DNA of 64,000 nucleotides from CAYYFX01 sp046330135 (GTDB taxonomy: Bacteria; ARS69): positions 930,001-994,000 of the forward strand of contig JAXLTI010000004.1 of assembly GCA_046330135.1 (NCBI GenBank), in the 5' to 3' direction. The notes under the pieces are model-generated. The model saw nothing but the letters and a program-made list of their open reading frames with translations, ran no database searches and was not told the origin of the DNA. The position numbers and the translations under genes were made by a program. Shown here in pieces: positions 34,494 to 42,611 of the stretch (positions within the stretch are counted from its first letter, which is position 1; each line of letters starts with the position of its first letter).

Positions 34494-35045
34494 ATGGATC
34501 GCCGTCGTCCCTTGCAGGTCGCCCTGTTCACCGTCTCGCTGCTCGCGCTCGCCTGGGGAGGCTCGCTCGCCATGTCCGGCGGCGGGGGCGGCGGCAAGGA
34601 CAAGGACGAAGGTCAAGCCAACACCGAGAACTCGGGAGACGACGAGGCTCTCCAGGCGTACACGCGCGGCATGGAGCTCGTGAAGGAAGGCCGCTATCAG
34701 GAGGCGCTGGAGCGGTTCCGGATCGCGTCGAAGAAGGACAAGAAGAGCCCCGAGTACCTCAACATGGTCGCCTACACGCTCCGCAAGACCGGCAACCTGG
34801 ACGACGCCTTCGAGACCTACGCGAAGGTCCTCCAGATGAAGCCGGACTACGCGCCGGCCCGCGAGTATCTCGGCGAGGCGCACCTCCAGGCGGCGCTGCT
34901 CCAGCTCGACGTCCTGCGCGGCTACGGCGATACGGGGAAGAAGCAGGCCGACGCGCTGACCGCGGCGTTCGAGGAAGCGGCGAAGACGCTGCAGGCCGCG
35001 CCGATGGGCGGGTCGTTGCCGGCGCCGGACAAGAAGAGCTGGTAG
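34494..35045 (+). CDS. Secreted TPR protein
   Basis: 183 residues from ATG 34494 with GGAGG at 34482-34486. The signal peptide (V-A-L-F-T-V-S-L-L-A-L-A-W-G-G-S-L-A) is followed by a Gly-rich and charged linker and three TPR units: A-Y-T-R-G-M-E-L-V-K-E-G-R-Y-Q-E-A-L-E, the next helix pair, then D-A-F-E-T-Y-A-K-V-L-Q-M-K-P. It should be periplasmic and act as a scaffold. An extended -10-like T-G-C-T-A-G-A-G-T lies at 34438-34446. It starts a short unit with the CPXCG gene 2 bp downstream. Confidence 0.8.
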   Translation: MDRRRPLQVALFTVSLLALAWGGSLAMSGGGGGGKDKDEGQANTENSGDDEALQAYTRGMELVKEGRYQEALERFRIASKKDKKSPEYLNMVAYTLRKTGNLDDAFETYAKVLQMKPDYAPAREYLGEAHLQAALLQLDVLRGYGDTGKKQADALTAAFEEAAKTLQAAPMGGSLPAPDKKSW

Positions 35046-35047
35046 AG

Positions 35048-35269
35048 GTGGAGGGGCGACCGCCGGAGGGAACGGGCCGCGAGGGGGCTCTGCTCGCAGC
35101 GTGGACCTGCGCCGTCTGCGGGTCGGAGAACGAGGCCCTCGTGGATCCCGCCCTCGGCGCGTCCCAGCGCTTCACCGACGACTGCGCCACGTGTTGCCGG
35201 CCGAACCTCCTCACGGTCACCGTGCGGAGCGAGGACGAGGTCTGTGTCGTGGCGGAGTTCGACGAGTGA
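35048..35269 (+). CDS. CPXCG-motif cysteine-rich small protein
   Basis: 73 residues with a GTG start directly after the TPR gene. It shows W-T-C-A-V-C-G-S-E-N and Q-R-F-T-D-D-C-A-T-C-C-R-P-N-L-L, the conserved pattern of the CPXCG zinc-ribbon-like family (first Pro replaced by Ala here). Four or five Cys probably bind zinc. The function is unknown. Its last 53 bp overlap the 3' end of the convergent tag-like gene, which is longer than usual at that end. Confidence 0.75.
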   Translation: MEGRPPEGTGREGALLAAWTCAVCGSENEALVDPALGASQRFTDDCATCCRPNLLTVTVRSEDEVCVVAEFDE

Positions 35270-35966
35270 CCGTGGCGGCGCGGCCGGCGCCCGAGCGGCC
35301 GCCGTCGCCGCCGCCCAGCTCCTTCCAGCGCGGGCACTTCACGACGTGGTCGTTCACCATGCCCACCGCCTGCATGAACGCGTAGCAGATCGTCGGACCC
35401 ACGAACGTGAAGCCGCGCCGGCGCAGCTCGCGGCTCATGGCGCGCGACTCCTCGGTCTCGGGCGGAATGTCGCGAAGCGCCGCCCGGCGGCTCTGCCGCG
35501 GCTCGCCGCCCACGAACGACCACAGGAAGCGCGCGAAGGAGCCCTCCCTCTCGACGACTCCGAGGAAGGCACGCGCGTTCCGCACCACGCCCTGCACCTT
35601 GAGCCGATTGCGCACGATGCCGTCGTCCTTCAGCGCGCGCTCCACCTTCGACGCGGGCCAGCGCGCGAGCTTCGCCGCGTCGAAGCCCTCGAAGACGCGT
35701 CGATAGTGCTCGCGCTTGCGGAGGATCGTGATCCACGCGAGCCCCGCCTGCGCGCCCTCGAGCACGAGGAACTCGAAGAGCTTGCGATCGTCGCGCACGG
35801 GGACGCCCCACTCCTCGTCGTGATACGCCACGTACAGGGGATCGCTGCCCGCCCACTCGCACCGGGACGCCGCCTTCGCGGGGGTGCTCGGCCTCGCTCC
35901 GCGGGACGCCGTCCTCGCGGGGGTGCTCGGCTTTCGGCGGCGAGCTGACGCTTTCGCTCGGGTCAT
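35217..35966 (-). CDS. tag: DNA-3-methyladenine glycosylase I
   Basis: 249 residues. The family begins R-C-E-W-A-G-S-D-P-L-Y-V-A-Y-H-D-E-E-W-G-V-P (zinc Cys and the catalytic-pocket E-W), continues F-E-F-L-V-L-E-G-A-Q-A-G-L-A-W-I-T-I-L and ends with G-F-T-F-V-G-P-T-I-C-Y-A-F-M-Q-A-V-G-M-V-N-D-H, carrying the C-terminal Cys/His zinc ligands. It removes 3-methyladenine from alkylated DNA. The first ~35 residues are a basic Ser/Thr/Ala/Pro tail with a repeated A-S-R-G/P-S-T-P-A motif. The last ~30 residues, reading into the convergent gene, are also extra. ATG 35966 overlaps the upstream stop (ATGA). Confidence 0.92.
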   Translation of the reverse strand: MTRAKASARRRKPSTPARTASRGARPSTPAKAASRCEWAGSDPLYVAYHDEEWGVPVRDDRKLFEFLVLEGAQAGLAWITILRKREHYRRVFEGFDAAKLARWPASKVERALKDDGIVRNRLKVQGVVRNARAFLGVVEREGSFARFLWSFVGGEPRQSRRAALRDIPPETEESRAMSRELRRRGFTFVGPTICYAFMQAVGMVNDHVVKCPRWKELGGGDGGRSGAGRAATVTRRTPPRHRPRPRSAR

Positions 35967-37873
35967 CGCCTCTCCTCCGTGGGCCGGCGCTCGAGCGCGG
36001 CCCTCACTGCAGGATCGTTCGGGAACACCCGCGCGGCCTCCCGACGTCTCTCGTTCGCCTCGTCGCTCCGGCCGAGCGCGTCGAGCGCGTCGGCCGCGAG
36101 CATGAGGATCGCGGGCTGCTCCGCCTTGCGCTCCATCACGGGCTCGAGCCAGCGCAGCACTTCGTCCGGTCGCCCCTCGCGCGCGGCCCGCACGGCGAGG
36201 AAGATGACCGGCGGAAGCGACGCGGGCCGCTCCGCGTGCGCGAGCTCGAACGCCTTCGCCGCCTCGTCGGCCCGCCCCGTCTCCCAGTCCGCACGACCGA
36301 GCCGCTCGAGGATCTCGCCCTTCGGCACGCGCCGATCCCGCTCGAACGCGGCGAGCGCATGGGCGAACGCGTCGCGCGCGCGGGCGGCGTCCCTCTGTCC
36401 CTCGCGCGCGAGACCGAGGCTGAACCAACCCGGGCACGACGTCGGGACGTCGCGGACGACGCGCTCGAAGCGCGACGTGGCCTCCCGGAGATCGCCGCTC
36501 TTGAGCGCACGCGTGCCGAGCACGAAGTCGACCTGGCCTTCCGGCAGCGGAAGCTCGGCGAAGCGCGCGAGCGCGGCGGCCGGGCTCGCGTTCACGGCGA
36601 CCCAGGCGAGGGCGTGGAACGTCGCGAGGCCGGCGACGAGCGCGCGCGTGCGTCTGGAGGGGGGCGTCGCGAGCGAGGGAACGAGCGATGCGGCCAGCAT
36701 CGCGATCGGGAACGCGCCGGCGGCGAGCACGTCCCAATCGCGGGGCGCGCCGAGGTACGGCGAGAACGCGACCTGCGCGGCGAGGTAGCCGCCCGAGGCG
36801 AGAGCGAGCGTCGCCGGCCACGGCTGCGCGAGGAACGGCTGCGCGAGGAACCGCCTCGTCCCCGTCGCGAGGGTCGCGAGGATCGCCAGAGGGAGCGCCA
36901 CGGGCACGAGGAGCAGCTGCAGGTTCGCGAAGTCGCGCAGATGCGCCGCGGAGAGCAGCGCGGGACCGACCGCGGAGGTGGCCGCCCCCGGCGTCGCGGC
37001 GGTGAAGCGACGTGCTTGCCCGAGCACGGCGAGATACTGCTCGAAGGAGGAAGCACCCGGCACGTACTGGAACGCGAAGCGCCACGCGAACCACGCGGCC
37101 GCCGTGGAGAGCACGAGATCGCCCCACAGCGCGGGGCGCTCGCGCGACTCGCGCCGCCGCGTCTGCTGGAGACCGGCCCACGCGATCGCCGGAACGAGGA
37201 CGATCGACGAGATGTGGAGAAAGAGCGCCGCCCAGAAGCAGAGGAGCGCCGGCAGCAAGGACGCCCTCTGTTCCACGGGCCTTCGCAGCGCCAGCAGGCA
37301 GGCCACGACCGCCACGGCGAGCGCGGGGTAGTGCTCCACGTAGCCGAAGAAGAGCTGTGCCGCGCCCGTCGTCAGCACGAGGAGGAAGAGCCATCCCTGC
37401 GCCGCGGCGGCGCGGTCCGCGCGCGCGAGCAGCACGACGAGCGCGGCGCCCAGCAAGGCGCTGAACAGCTCGAAGACGCGCGCCGGCGGCACGTCGAAGC
37501 GGCGCGCGGCCCGATGGAGGGGGAAGTCCAGGAGCTGCGCGAGCGGCTCCTTGTCGGACCACGCGGGTGCGTCGGCCGCGCTCTCGAGGATCACCGAGCC
37601 GTCGCCGAGCAGGTGCGAGCGATCGCGGAGCGTCCAGAAGAGCGCGACGCTCGCGACGGCGAGCAGCGCGAGCCCCGGCGCCGAGACCGCAACGCGCGGC
37701 ACCCGCTCGGGCCAGGCGAACAGCGCCGCCGCGATCGACGCGCCGAGCGCCACGAGCGCGATCTGCGGCGCGCCGAGGTAACGGAGGTGGTGCAGCCCCC
37801 ACCACGTGCCGCCCGCCGCCGCGGCCGCGACGTGCGCGCCCACGAACGCGGCGGCGAGGGCGACCGCGCTCAT
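35963..37873 (-). CDS. Multi-pass membrane protein with C-terminal TPR domain
   Basis: 636 residues. About ten hydrophobic segments fill the first 420. The loop D-R-S-H-L-L-G-D-G (with D-G) and F-G-Y-V-E-H-Y-P resemble GT-C-like membrane proteins. The remainder holds five or so TPR-like helices (F-V-L-G-T-R-A-L-K-S-G-D-L, G-W-F-S-L-G-L-A-R-E-G, R-L-G-R-A-D-W-E-T-G-R). The same pairing of membrane half plus TPR end occurs in the YfhO-like gene at 790. It starts 14 bp after the upstream transporter-like gene and overlaps tag by 4 bp. An alternative GTG start is at 37876. Confidence 0.72.
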   Translation of the reverse strand: MSAVALAAAFVGAHVAAAAAGGTWWGLHHLRYLGAPQIALVALGASIAAALFAWPERVPRVAVSAPGLALLAVASVALFWTLRDRSHLLGDGSVILESAADAPAWSDKEPLAQLLDFPLHRAARRFDVPPARVFELFSALLGAALVVLLARADRAAAAQGWLFLLVLTTGAAQLFFGYVEHYPALAVAVVACLLALRRPVEQRASLLPALLCFWAALFLHISSIVLVPAIAWAGLQQTRRRESRERPALWGDLVLSTAAAWFAWRFAFQYVPGASSFEQYLAVLGQARRFTAATPGAATSAVGPALLSAAHLRDFANLQLLLVPVALPLAILATLATGTRRFLAQPFLAQPWPATLALASGGYLAAQVAFSPYLGAPRDWDVLAAGAFPIAMLAASLVPSLATPPSRRTRALVAGLATFHALAWVAVNASPAAALARFAELPLPEGQVDFVLGTRALKSGDLREATSRFERVVRDVPTSCPGWFSLGLAREGQRDAARARDAFAHALAAFERDRRVPKGEILERLGRADWETGRADEAAKAFELAHAERPASLPPVIFLAVRAAREGRPDEVLRWLEPVMERKAEQPAILMLAADALDALGRSDEANERRREAARVFPNDPAVRAALERRPTEERR

Positions 37874-37886
37874 CACGGGGCGAAGC

Positions 37887-39011
37887 TCAGCGCGCGGCCG
37901 GCGCGGCCAGCTCGGCCACTCGGTGGCGCTCCGCGCGCGTGAGGAACGCGACCGCGATGAGGATGAAGGCCATCGAGATCCAATCCCGCGCGGAGGGCAG
38001 GGAAGACCGGAAGAACGCGTGCCCGAGCAGCGTGGCCGTGGTGCCCGCGAGCAACGACGTGAGGCGATTCACGAGCCCGGCGAACGTCGCGGTGCGGCCC
38101 TGGAACATGAAGAGGAACACCGAGAAGAAGGCCACGAGCCCGTACGGAATGCCCGAGACGATCGCGGTCCACGTGGGCGCGGAGAGCGCCGCGCGGACGT
38201 CGATCACACGGGTCTCCGTGGGCGCGGACGACAGGATCCACGCGGTGCCGATCACCATCGCCGCGCCGGCCGCCACCTGCTCGATCGCGAAGAAGCCCTT
38301 GTTGTCCTGCGGGATGCCCTTCGCGCGCGTATTCTTGAAGTAGTTCATCAGGTAGATGCGGATCGAGTACGCCGCGATGTAGGAGCCCAGGATCGTCACG
38401 GCCGCGCGCGAGCCCAGGAAGTCGAAGCTGCCCTTCGCCTCCGCCGGATTCAACCCGAGCGACTTCCCGATCGGAACGCCGCGCGCCTCCAGCGCCGCCA
38501 CGAGCGGCAGCAGCACCACGTGCGCCGCCACCGCGAGGATCGCGAAGACGACCGCCCAGTTCTCCTCGGCGTAAACGCGCTTCTTCAGGATGCCCTGCGC
38601 GATCTGGATCGCGTCGACGGCGCGGCTGATCACGATGACGCTTCCGCGCATGATCACCATCGCCACCATCACGGAGATCGGGAGCGTGTACATCAGGGTG
38701 GTCGTGGGGATGACGACCGCGGTGCAGACGCCCGACGGGATGATGTACGCCGCCTCTACGGGCAAGCGCAGCGGACCGCACCGCACCATGCGGTTCGACT
38801 TCAGGCGCAGCCAGCCGAGGAGGACGATCACGATCAGCACGGACACCGCCGAGCCGAGCGTGTTGTTCACGAGGAAGGACATCTCCGAGAGCTTGGGATC
38901 CCGGACGCTGACGAAGTACTTCACCAGCACGCCGGTGGCGACGTACGAGGCGAAGTACCCCGCGCAGAGCTGGAGCAGCTGCGCCGTGGAGCCGGCGGCG
39001 GCTCGGAACAT
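37887..39011 (-). CDS. Polytopic membrane protein, unknown transporter-like
   Basis: 374 residues with about ten hydrophobic helices and few polar loops. It begins L-L-Q-L-C-A-G-Y-F-A-S-Y-V-A-T-G-V-L and has T-L-M-Y-T-L-P-I-S-V-M-V-A-M-V-I-M-R-G-S-V-I-V-I-S-R, recalling drug/metabolite (EamA-like) transporters. I cannot name the family. ATG 39011 has GGAGG 5 bp upstream. It leads the minus-strand unit 39011-35217 and is divergent from the mrfA-like helicase gene with a 192-bp spacer. Confidence 0.7.
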   Translation of the reverse strand: MFRAAAGSTAQLLQLCAGYFASYVATGVLVKYFVSVRDPKLSEMSFLVNNTLGSAVSVLIVIVLLGWLRLKSNRMVRCGPLRLPVEAAYIIPSGVCTAVVIPTTTLMYTLPISVMVAMVIMRGSVIVISRAVDAIQIAQGILKKRVYAEENWAVVFAILAVAAHVVLLPLVAALEARGVPIGKSLGLNPAEAKGSFDFLGSRAAVTILGSYIAAYSIRIYLMNYFKNTRAKGIPQDNKGFFAIEQVAAGAAMVIGTAWILSSAPTETRVIDVRAALSAPTWTAIVSGIPYGLVAFFSVFLFMFQGRTATFAGLVNRLTSLLAGTTATLLGHAFFRSSLPSARDWISMAFILIAVAFLTRAERHRVAELAAPAAR

Positions 39012-39129
39012 CGGACCTCCCGGGGCGGGCAAACGGAGCGCGATCGTAGCAGCGGCGAGCCGCGCCGTCGTGGCGCGGCGACGAGCGGCGGGCGCGGCAA
39101 CTGCCCCGGCCGCCGATCCGCCTTGTGAT

Positions 39130-39145
39130 CCAGCCAGATGTCTAG
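39130..39145. promoter_or_regulatory. Imperfect palindrome upstream of the mrfAB-like operon (candidate SOS operator)
   Basis: CCAGCCAGATGTCTAG matches the perfect palindrome at 8800-8815 in 13 of 16 bases, and the flanks GAT (left) and TATC (right) are the same at both loci. It ends 58 bp before ATG 39204 and its right end forms part of a -10-like TAGTAT (39143-39148), where a bound repressor would block transcription. Control by a LexA-like repressor is inferred. The site also lies in the shared spacer with the divergent membrane-protein gene. Confidence 0.55.
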
Positions 39146-39203
39146 TATCGTGCCGCGGCGTCGCACCGGGGCGTGACCGGGGCGCCCGCTCGGGGAGGGG
39201 AGG

Positions 39204-41612
39204 ATGGACGTCGCGCGCTTCCTCGCGAGGCTCGAGGCCGACCGGCGCTACGACGGCCAGGTCGTCCACGTGCAGGACGTGCCCGAGCGCGCGGCGCGCT
39301 TCGCGGCCCCCCACGCGCCGCTCGCCCCGGCGCTGGGCGAGGCTCTCGCCGCGCTCGGCATCCGGGAGCTCTGGCTGCACCAGGCGCGCTGCGTGGACGA
39401 GGCGCGGGCGGGCCGGAACGTCGCCGTGGTGACGGGGACGGCGTCCGGGAAGACTCTGGCGTACACGCTGCCGGTGCTCGAAGGTCTGCTGACCGAGCCG
39501 GACGGAGCCACGCTCTTCCTCTATCCCACGAAGGCCCTGGCCCAGGACCAGCTCCGCGGCCTTCTCCGTCTCGCGCAGGCCTCGCCGGCGCTTGCGAGCG
39601 TGATGCGCGCCGGCACCTACGACGGGGACACCCCCGCCGCCACGCGTCGCAAGCTCCGCGACGAAGCGAATCTCCTGCTCACGAATCCGGACATGCTGCA
39701 CTCCGGCATCCTGCCGTACCACGCGAAATGGTCGCGCGCGCTCTCGCGGCTGCGCTACGTGGTGATCGACGAGATCCACGCCTACCGCGGCATCTTCGGC
39801 TCGAACGTGGCCAACGTGATCCGCCGACTGCGCCGCCTCGCGCGGCACTACGGCTCCGAGCCCGTGTTCCTGCTCGGCTCCGCCACCATCGCGAACCCGC
39901 GCGAGTTCGCCGAGCGCATGATCGGCGGCGAGGTCGTGGTGGTGGACGAGGACGGCTCGCCTCGCGGACCGAAGCGCTTCGTCCTGTGGAACCCGCCGTG
40001 GGTGGACGAAGCGAAGATGGGGCGCCGCGGGGCGAACGTCGAAGCGCACCGGCTCCTCGTGGAGCTGGTGAAGGAGCGCGTGCCCACCATCTGCTTCTCG
40101 AAGGCGCGCGTCACGGCGGAGCTGATCCATCGCTACGCGCAGGAGGCGTTGACGCGGGAGGCGCCGGAGCTGGCGTCCAAGGTGCGCGCGTACCGCGGCG
40201 GCTACCTGCCGGCGGAGCGTCGCGAGATCGAGAAAGCCTTGTTCTCGGGCGAGCTGCTCGGCGTCTCGTCCACGAACGCGCTCGAGCTGGGCATCGACGT
40301 GGGCGGGCTGGACGCGTCGATCGTCACGGGCTTCCCCGGCACGATCGCGTCGTTCTACCAGCAGGCCGGGCGGGCGGGGCGCGGGCGCGAGGAAGCCGTG
40401 ACGTTCTTCGTCGCGTCGAACGACCCCATCGACCAGTACCTCGCCCGCCACCCGCGCTGGCTCTTCGCGCAGACGCCGGAGAGCGCGGTCATCGACCCCG
40501 AGAACCCGTGGATCCTCTCGGGGCACCTGCAGTGCGCCGCGTTCGAGCTGCCGATCGAGACGGCGGATGTCGCCACGTTCGGGGAGACGTCGGCGGATCT
40601 CGTGCGCCTGCTGGACGAGAGCGGGCGCACGCGGCAGGTGGACGGCCGGAGCTACTGGGCGAACGTGGACTTTCCGTCGCGCGCGGTGAGCCTTCGACAC
40701 ATGTCGCAGGACACCTACACGATCGTGCAGGTCGCGAAGGAGGCGGAGGGCGGCTCCGCGTTCCGGCCGCGCACCGGACCGGCGTTCGAGCCGCCCGCGC
40801 GCGGCGAGGCCAGCGTGATCGGAACGGTGGACGCCATCTCCGCGCTCGAGCTGCTGTATCCCGAGGCGGTGTACCTGCACGAGGGCGAGACGTTCGTCGT
40901 CCGCCATCTGGACCTCGAGGGCAAGGCGGCGTACGTGGAGCGGCGCGAGGTGGACTACTACACGCAGCCGGTCGTGGAGCAGCACCTGCTGCTGAACGGC
41001 ACGCGCGAGACGGGCGCGGTGGGCGGCGCGGCCACCGGCCTCGGCGACGCGTCCGTCACGTGGTTCACGTCGTTCTTCAAGAAGATCCGCTTCATGTCCA
41101 TCGACTCGATCGGGTGGGGGAATCTGGATCTTCCGAAGCAGACGATCGACACGGTGACCTTCTGGCTCGCGCTCCCGGACGAGGTGCGGGCGGCGGTGAA
41201 GCGAGCGGGCAAGAATCCCACCGAGGGCCTCGCCGGTTTGCGCAACCTGCTGATCAGCGTGCTGCCCCTGTGGGCCATGTGCGACCGCTCGGACATCGGC
41301 GGGGTCGTGGACAGCCGGAACCTCGGCCGGCCGGCCGTCTTCCTCTACGACCGCTACCCCGGCGGCCTCGGTTTCGTGGAGCACGCGTTCCGCTGTCCCG
41401 CGGACGTGCTCGACGCGGCGCGCGCGCTCGTGACCGAGTGCCCCTGCGAGACCGGCTGCCCGAGCTGCGTGGGGCTGCCCGTGCTGCGCCCCGCGCAGCA
41501 TCAGGATCCGGAAGCGAACGGCGCCTGGCCCATCCCGGACAAGGAGGCGGCGCGGCTGATCCTCGAGCTGGTGCTGGCGTCCGCGATGGTCTCGGGCGAG
41601 GTGGCCGCGTGA
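39204..41612 (+). CDS. DEAD/DEAH-box helicase with DUF1998 domain (MrfA/YprA-like)
   Basis: 802 residues. Motifs seen: Q motif L-W-L-H-Q-A, I T-G-T-A-S-G-K-T (77-84), II V-I-D-E-I-H (188-193), III G-S-A-T-I, IV-V region N-A-L-E-L-G-I-D-V-G-G-L-D, and VI Q-Q-A-G-R-A-G-R-G. The C-terminal DUF1998 module has the four-Cys C-P-C-E-T-G-C-P-S-C cluster (about 747-756). B. subtilis MrfA acts in a repair route for mitomycin C lesions together with MrfB, whose counterpart is coded next (GTGA overlap). The ATG has GGAGGGGAGG upstream. Likely regulated by the palindrome at 39130. Confidence 0.9.
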   Translation: MDVARFLARLEADRRYDGQVVHVQDVPERAARFAAPHAPLAPALGEALAALGIRELWLHQARCVDEARAGRNVAVVTGTASGKTLAYTLPVLEGLLTEPDGATLFLYPTKALAQDQLRGLLRLAQASPALASVMRAGTYDGDTPAATRRKLRDEANLLLTNPDMLHSGILPYHAKWSRALSRLRYVVIDEIHAYRGIFGSNVANVIRRLRRLARHYGSEPVFLLGSATIANPREFAERMIGGEVVVVDEDGSPRGPKRFVLWNPPWVDEAKMGRRGANVEAHRLLVELVKERVPTICFSKARVTAELIHRYAQEALTREAPELASKVRAYRGGYLPAERREIEKALFSGELLGVSSTNALELGIDVGGLDASIVTGFPGTIASFYQQAGRAGRGREEAVTFFVASNDPIDQYLARHPRWLFAQTPESAVIDPENPWILSGHLQCAAFELPIETADVATFGETSADLVRLLDESGRTRQVDGRSYWANVDFPSRAVSLRHMSQDTYTIVQVAKEAEGGSAFRPRTGPAFEPPARGEASVIGTVDAISALELLYPEAVYLHEGETFVVRHLDLEGKAAYVERREVDYYTQPVVEQHLLLNGTRETGAVGGAATGLGDASVTWFTSFFKKIRFMSIDSIGWGNLDLPKQTIDTVTFWLALPDEVRAAVKRAGKNPTEGLAGLRNLLISVLPLWAMCDRSDIGGVVDSRNLGRPAVFLYDRYPGGLGFVEHAFRCPADVLDAARALVTECPCETGCPSCVGLPVLRPAQHQDPEANGAWPIPDKEAARLILELVLASAMVSGEVAA

Positions 41613-42451
41613 GCGCCACGACCCTCGGCGAGGGGATCCGTGCGCTCGCGCGACGTCGCGCAGAGAGGGCGGGCGCCTCGGCGCCCTGGATCCCGTCGAT
41701 CCCGGCGCGGCCGCAGCCGTTGGACGCGTCGGAGCTGGAAGGCGCGGAGACGATCGAGGTCGAAGGGCAGCCCGTCCTGTCCATCCGGCGAAGCGTCGAG
41801 GAGCTCGTCCCCGGAATCGACGTGGCGGAGGAGATCGCCCGGGCGCTGGACGCGCTCGCCGCGTCGGATCCGGCGGAGACGGACCGCGGCCTCGCGCCGG
41901 CCCGCGGCATGCGCCTCGCGGATGTCGCCGTCCTCGATCTCGAGACGACGGGCTTCTGGGGTTGCCCCGTGCTGCTTGCGGGGATCCTCCAGCTGGAAGG
42001 AGACCGCCTCGTCGCGCGTCAGCTCGTCGCGCGCGACTACCCGGAGGAGCGGCCCCTCCTCGCGGCCGCGCTCGCGCACTTGGCGGAGCGCCGCCTGCTC
42101 GTGACCTTCAACGGGAAGTCCTACGACCTTCCGTGCCTGCGCGAGCGATGCGTCGTGCTCCGCGTGAGGGATGACGTCACGCGGCGCCTCTCGCACGTGG
42201 ACGTGCTGCACCCGGCAAGACGTCGCTGGCGCGGTCGCTTCGAGGATTGCCGCCTCGCCACGCTGGAGCGTCGGGTGATCGGGCTGAGCCGCGCCGGCGA
42301 CGTTCCCAGCCGCGACATCCCGGAGCTCTTCCACCGCTTCGTGGCCACGGGCGACGCGTCGCTGCTCCGGCCCGTGCTGCACCACGGGCGCGTGGATCTC
42401 CTCACCACGGCGCGTCTGTTCGCGGCGCTGGGGAGCGCTCGCCCCGCGTGA
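41609..42451 (+). CDS. DEDD-type exonuclease, MrfB/YprB-like
   Basis: 280 residues. The RNase-H-like fold shows V-L-D-L-E-T-T-G-F (D110, E112), F-N-G-K-S-Y-D-L-P-C-L (second Asp) and H-H-G-R-V-D-L-L-T-T-A (final Asp), in line with the DEDD set of MrfB/YprB. In B. subtilis MrfB is a metal-dependent exonuclease acting with the MrfA helicase. Here GTG 41609 overlaps the helicase stop by 4 bp. The first ~95 residues are a poorly conserved Ala/Arg-rich lead. The TPR tail found in some YprB proteins is missing. Confidence 0.85.
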   Translation: MSATTLGEGIRALARRRAERAGASAPWIPSIPARPQPLDASELEGAETIEVEGQPVLSIRRSVEELVPGIDVAEEIARALDALAASDPAETDRGLAPARGMRLADVAVLDLETTGFWGCPVLLAGILQLEGDRLVARQLVARDYPEERPLLAAALAHLAERRLLVTFNGKSYDLPCLRERCVVLRVRDDVTRRLSHVDVLHPARRRWRGRFEDCRLATLERRVIGLSRAGDVPSRDIPELFHRFVATGDASLLRPVLHHGRVDLLTTARLFAALGSARPA

Positions 42452-42611
42452 CCTCGTGGGGCGACCCGGCTCCGCCGCGGGTCGAACGCCGTATCTCCGG
42501 CGGCACGGGGCCGCTATGATCGACGAGCGCCGGGGCTGGCCCGGCCACGTCCGTTCGGGGCGCGGACCTTGACGGGCGAGAGAGCACGTCTCCCCGCTCA
42601 GGGACCCGCGC

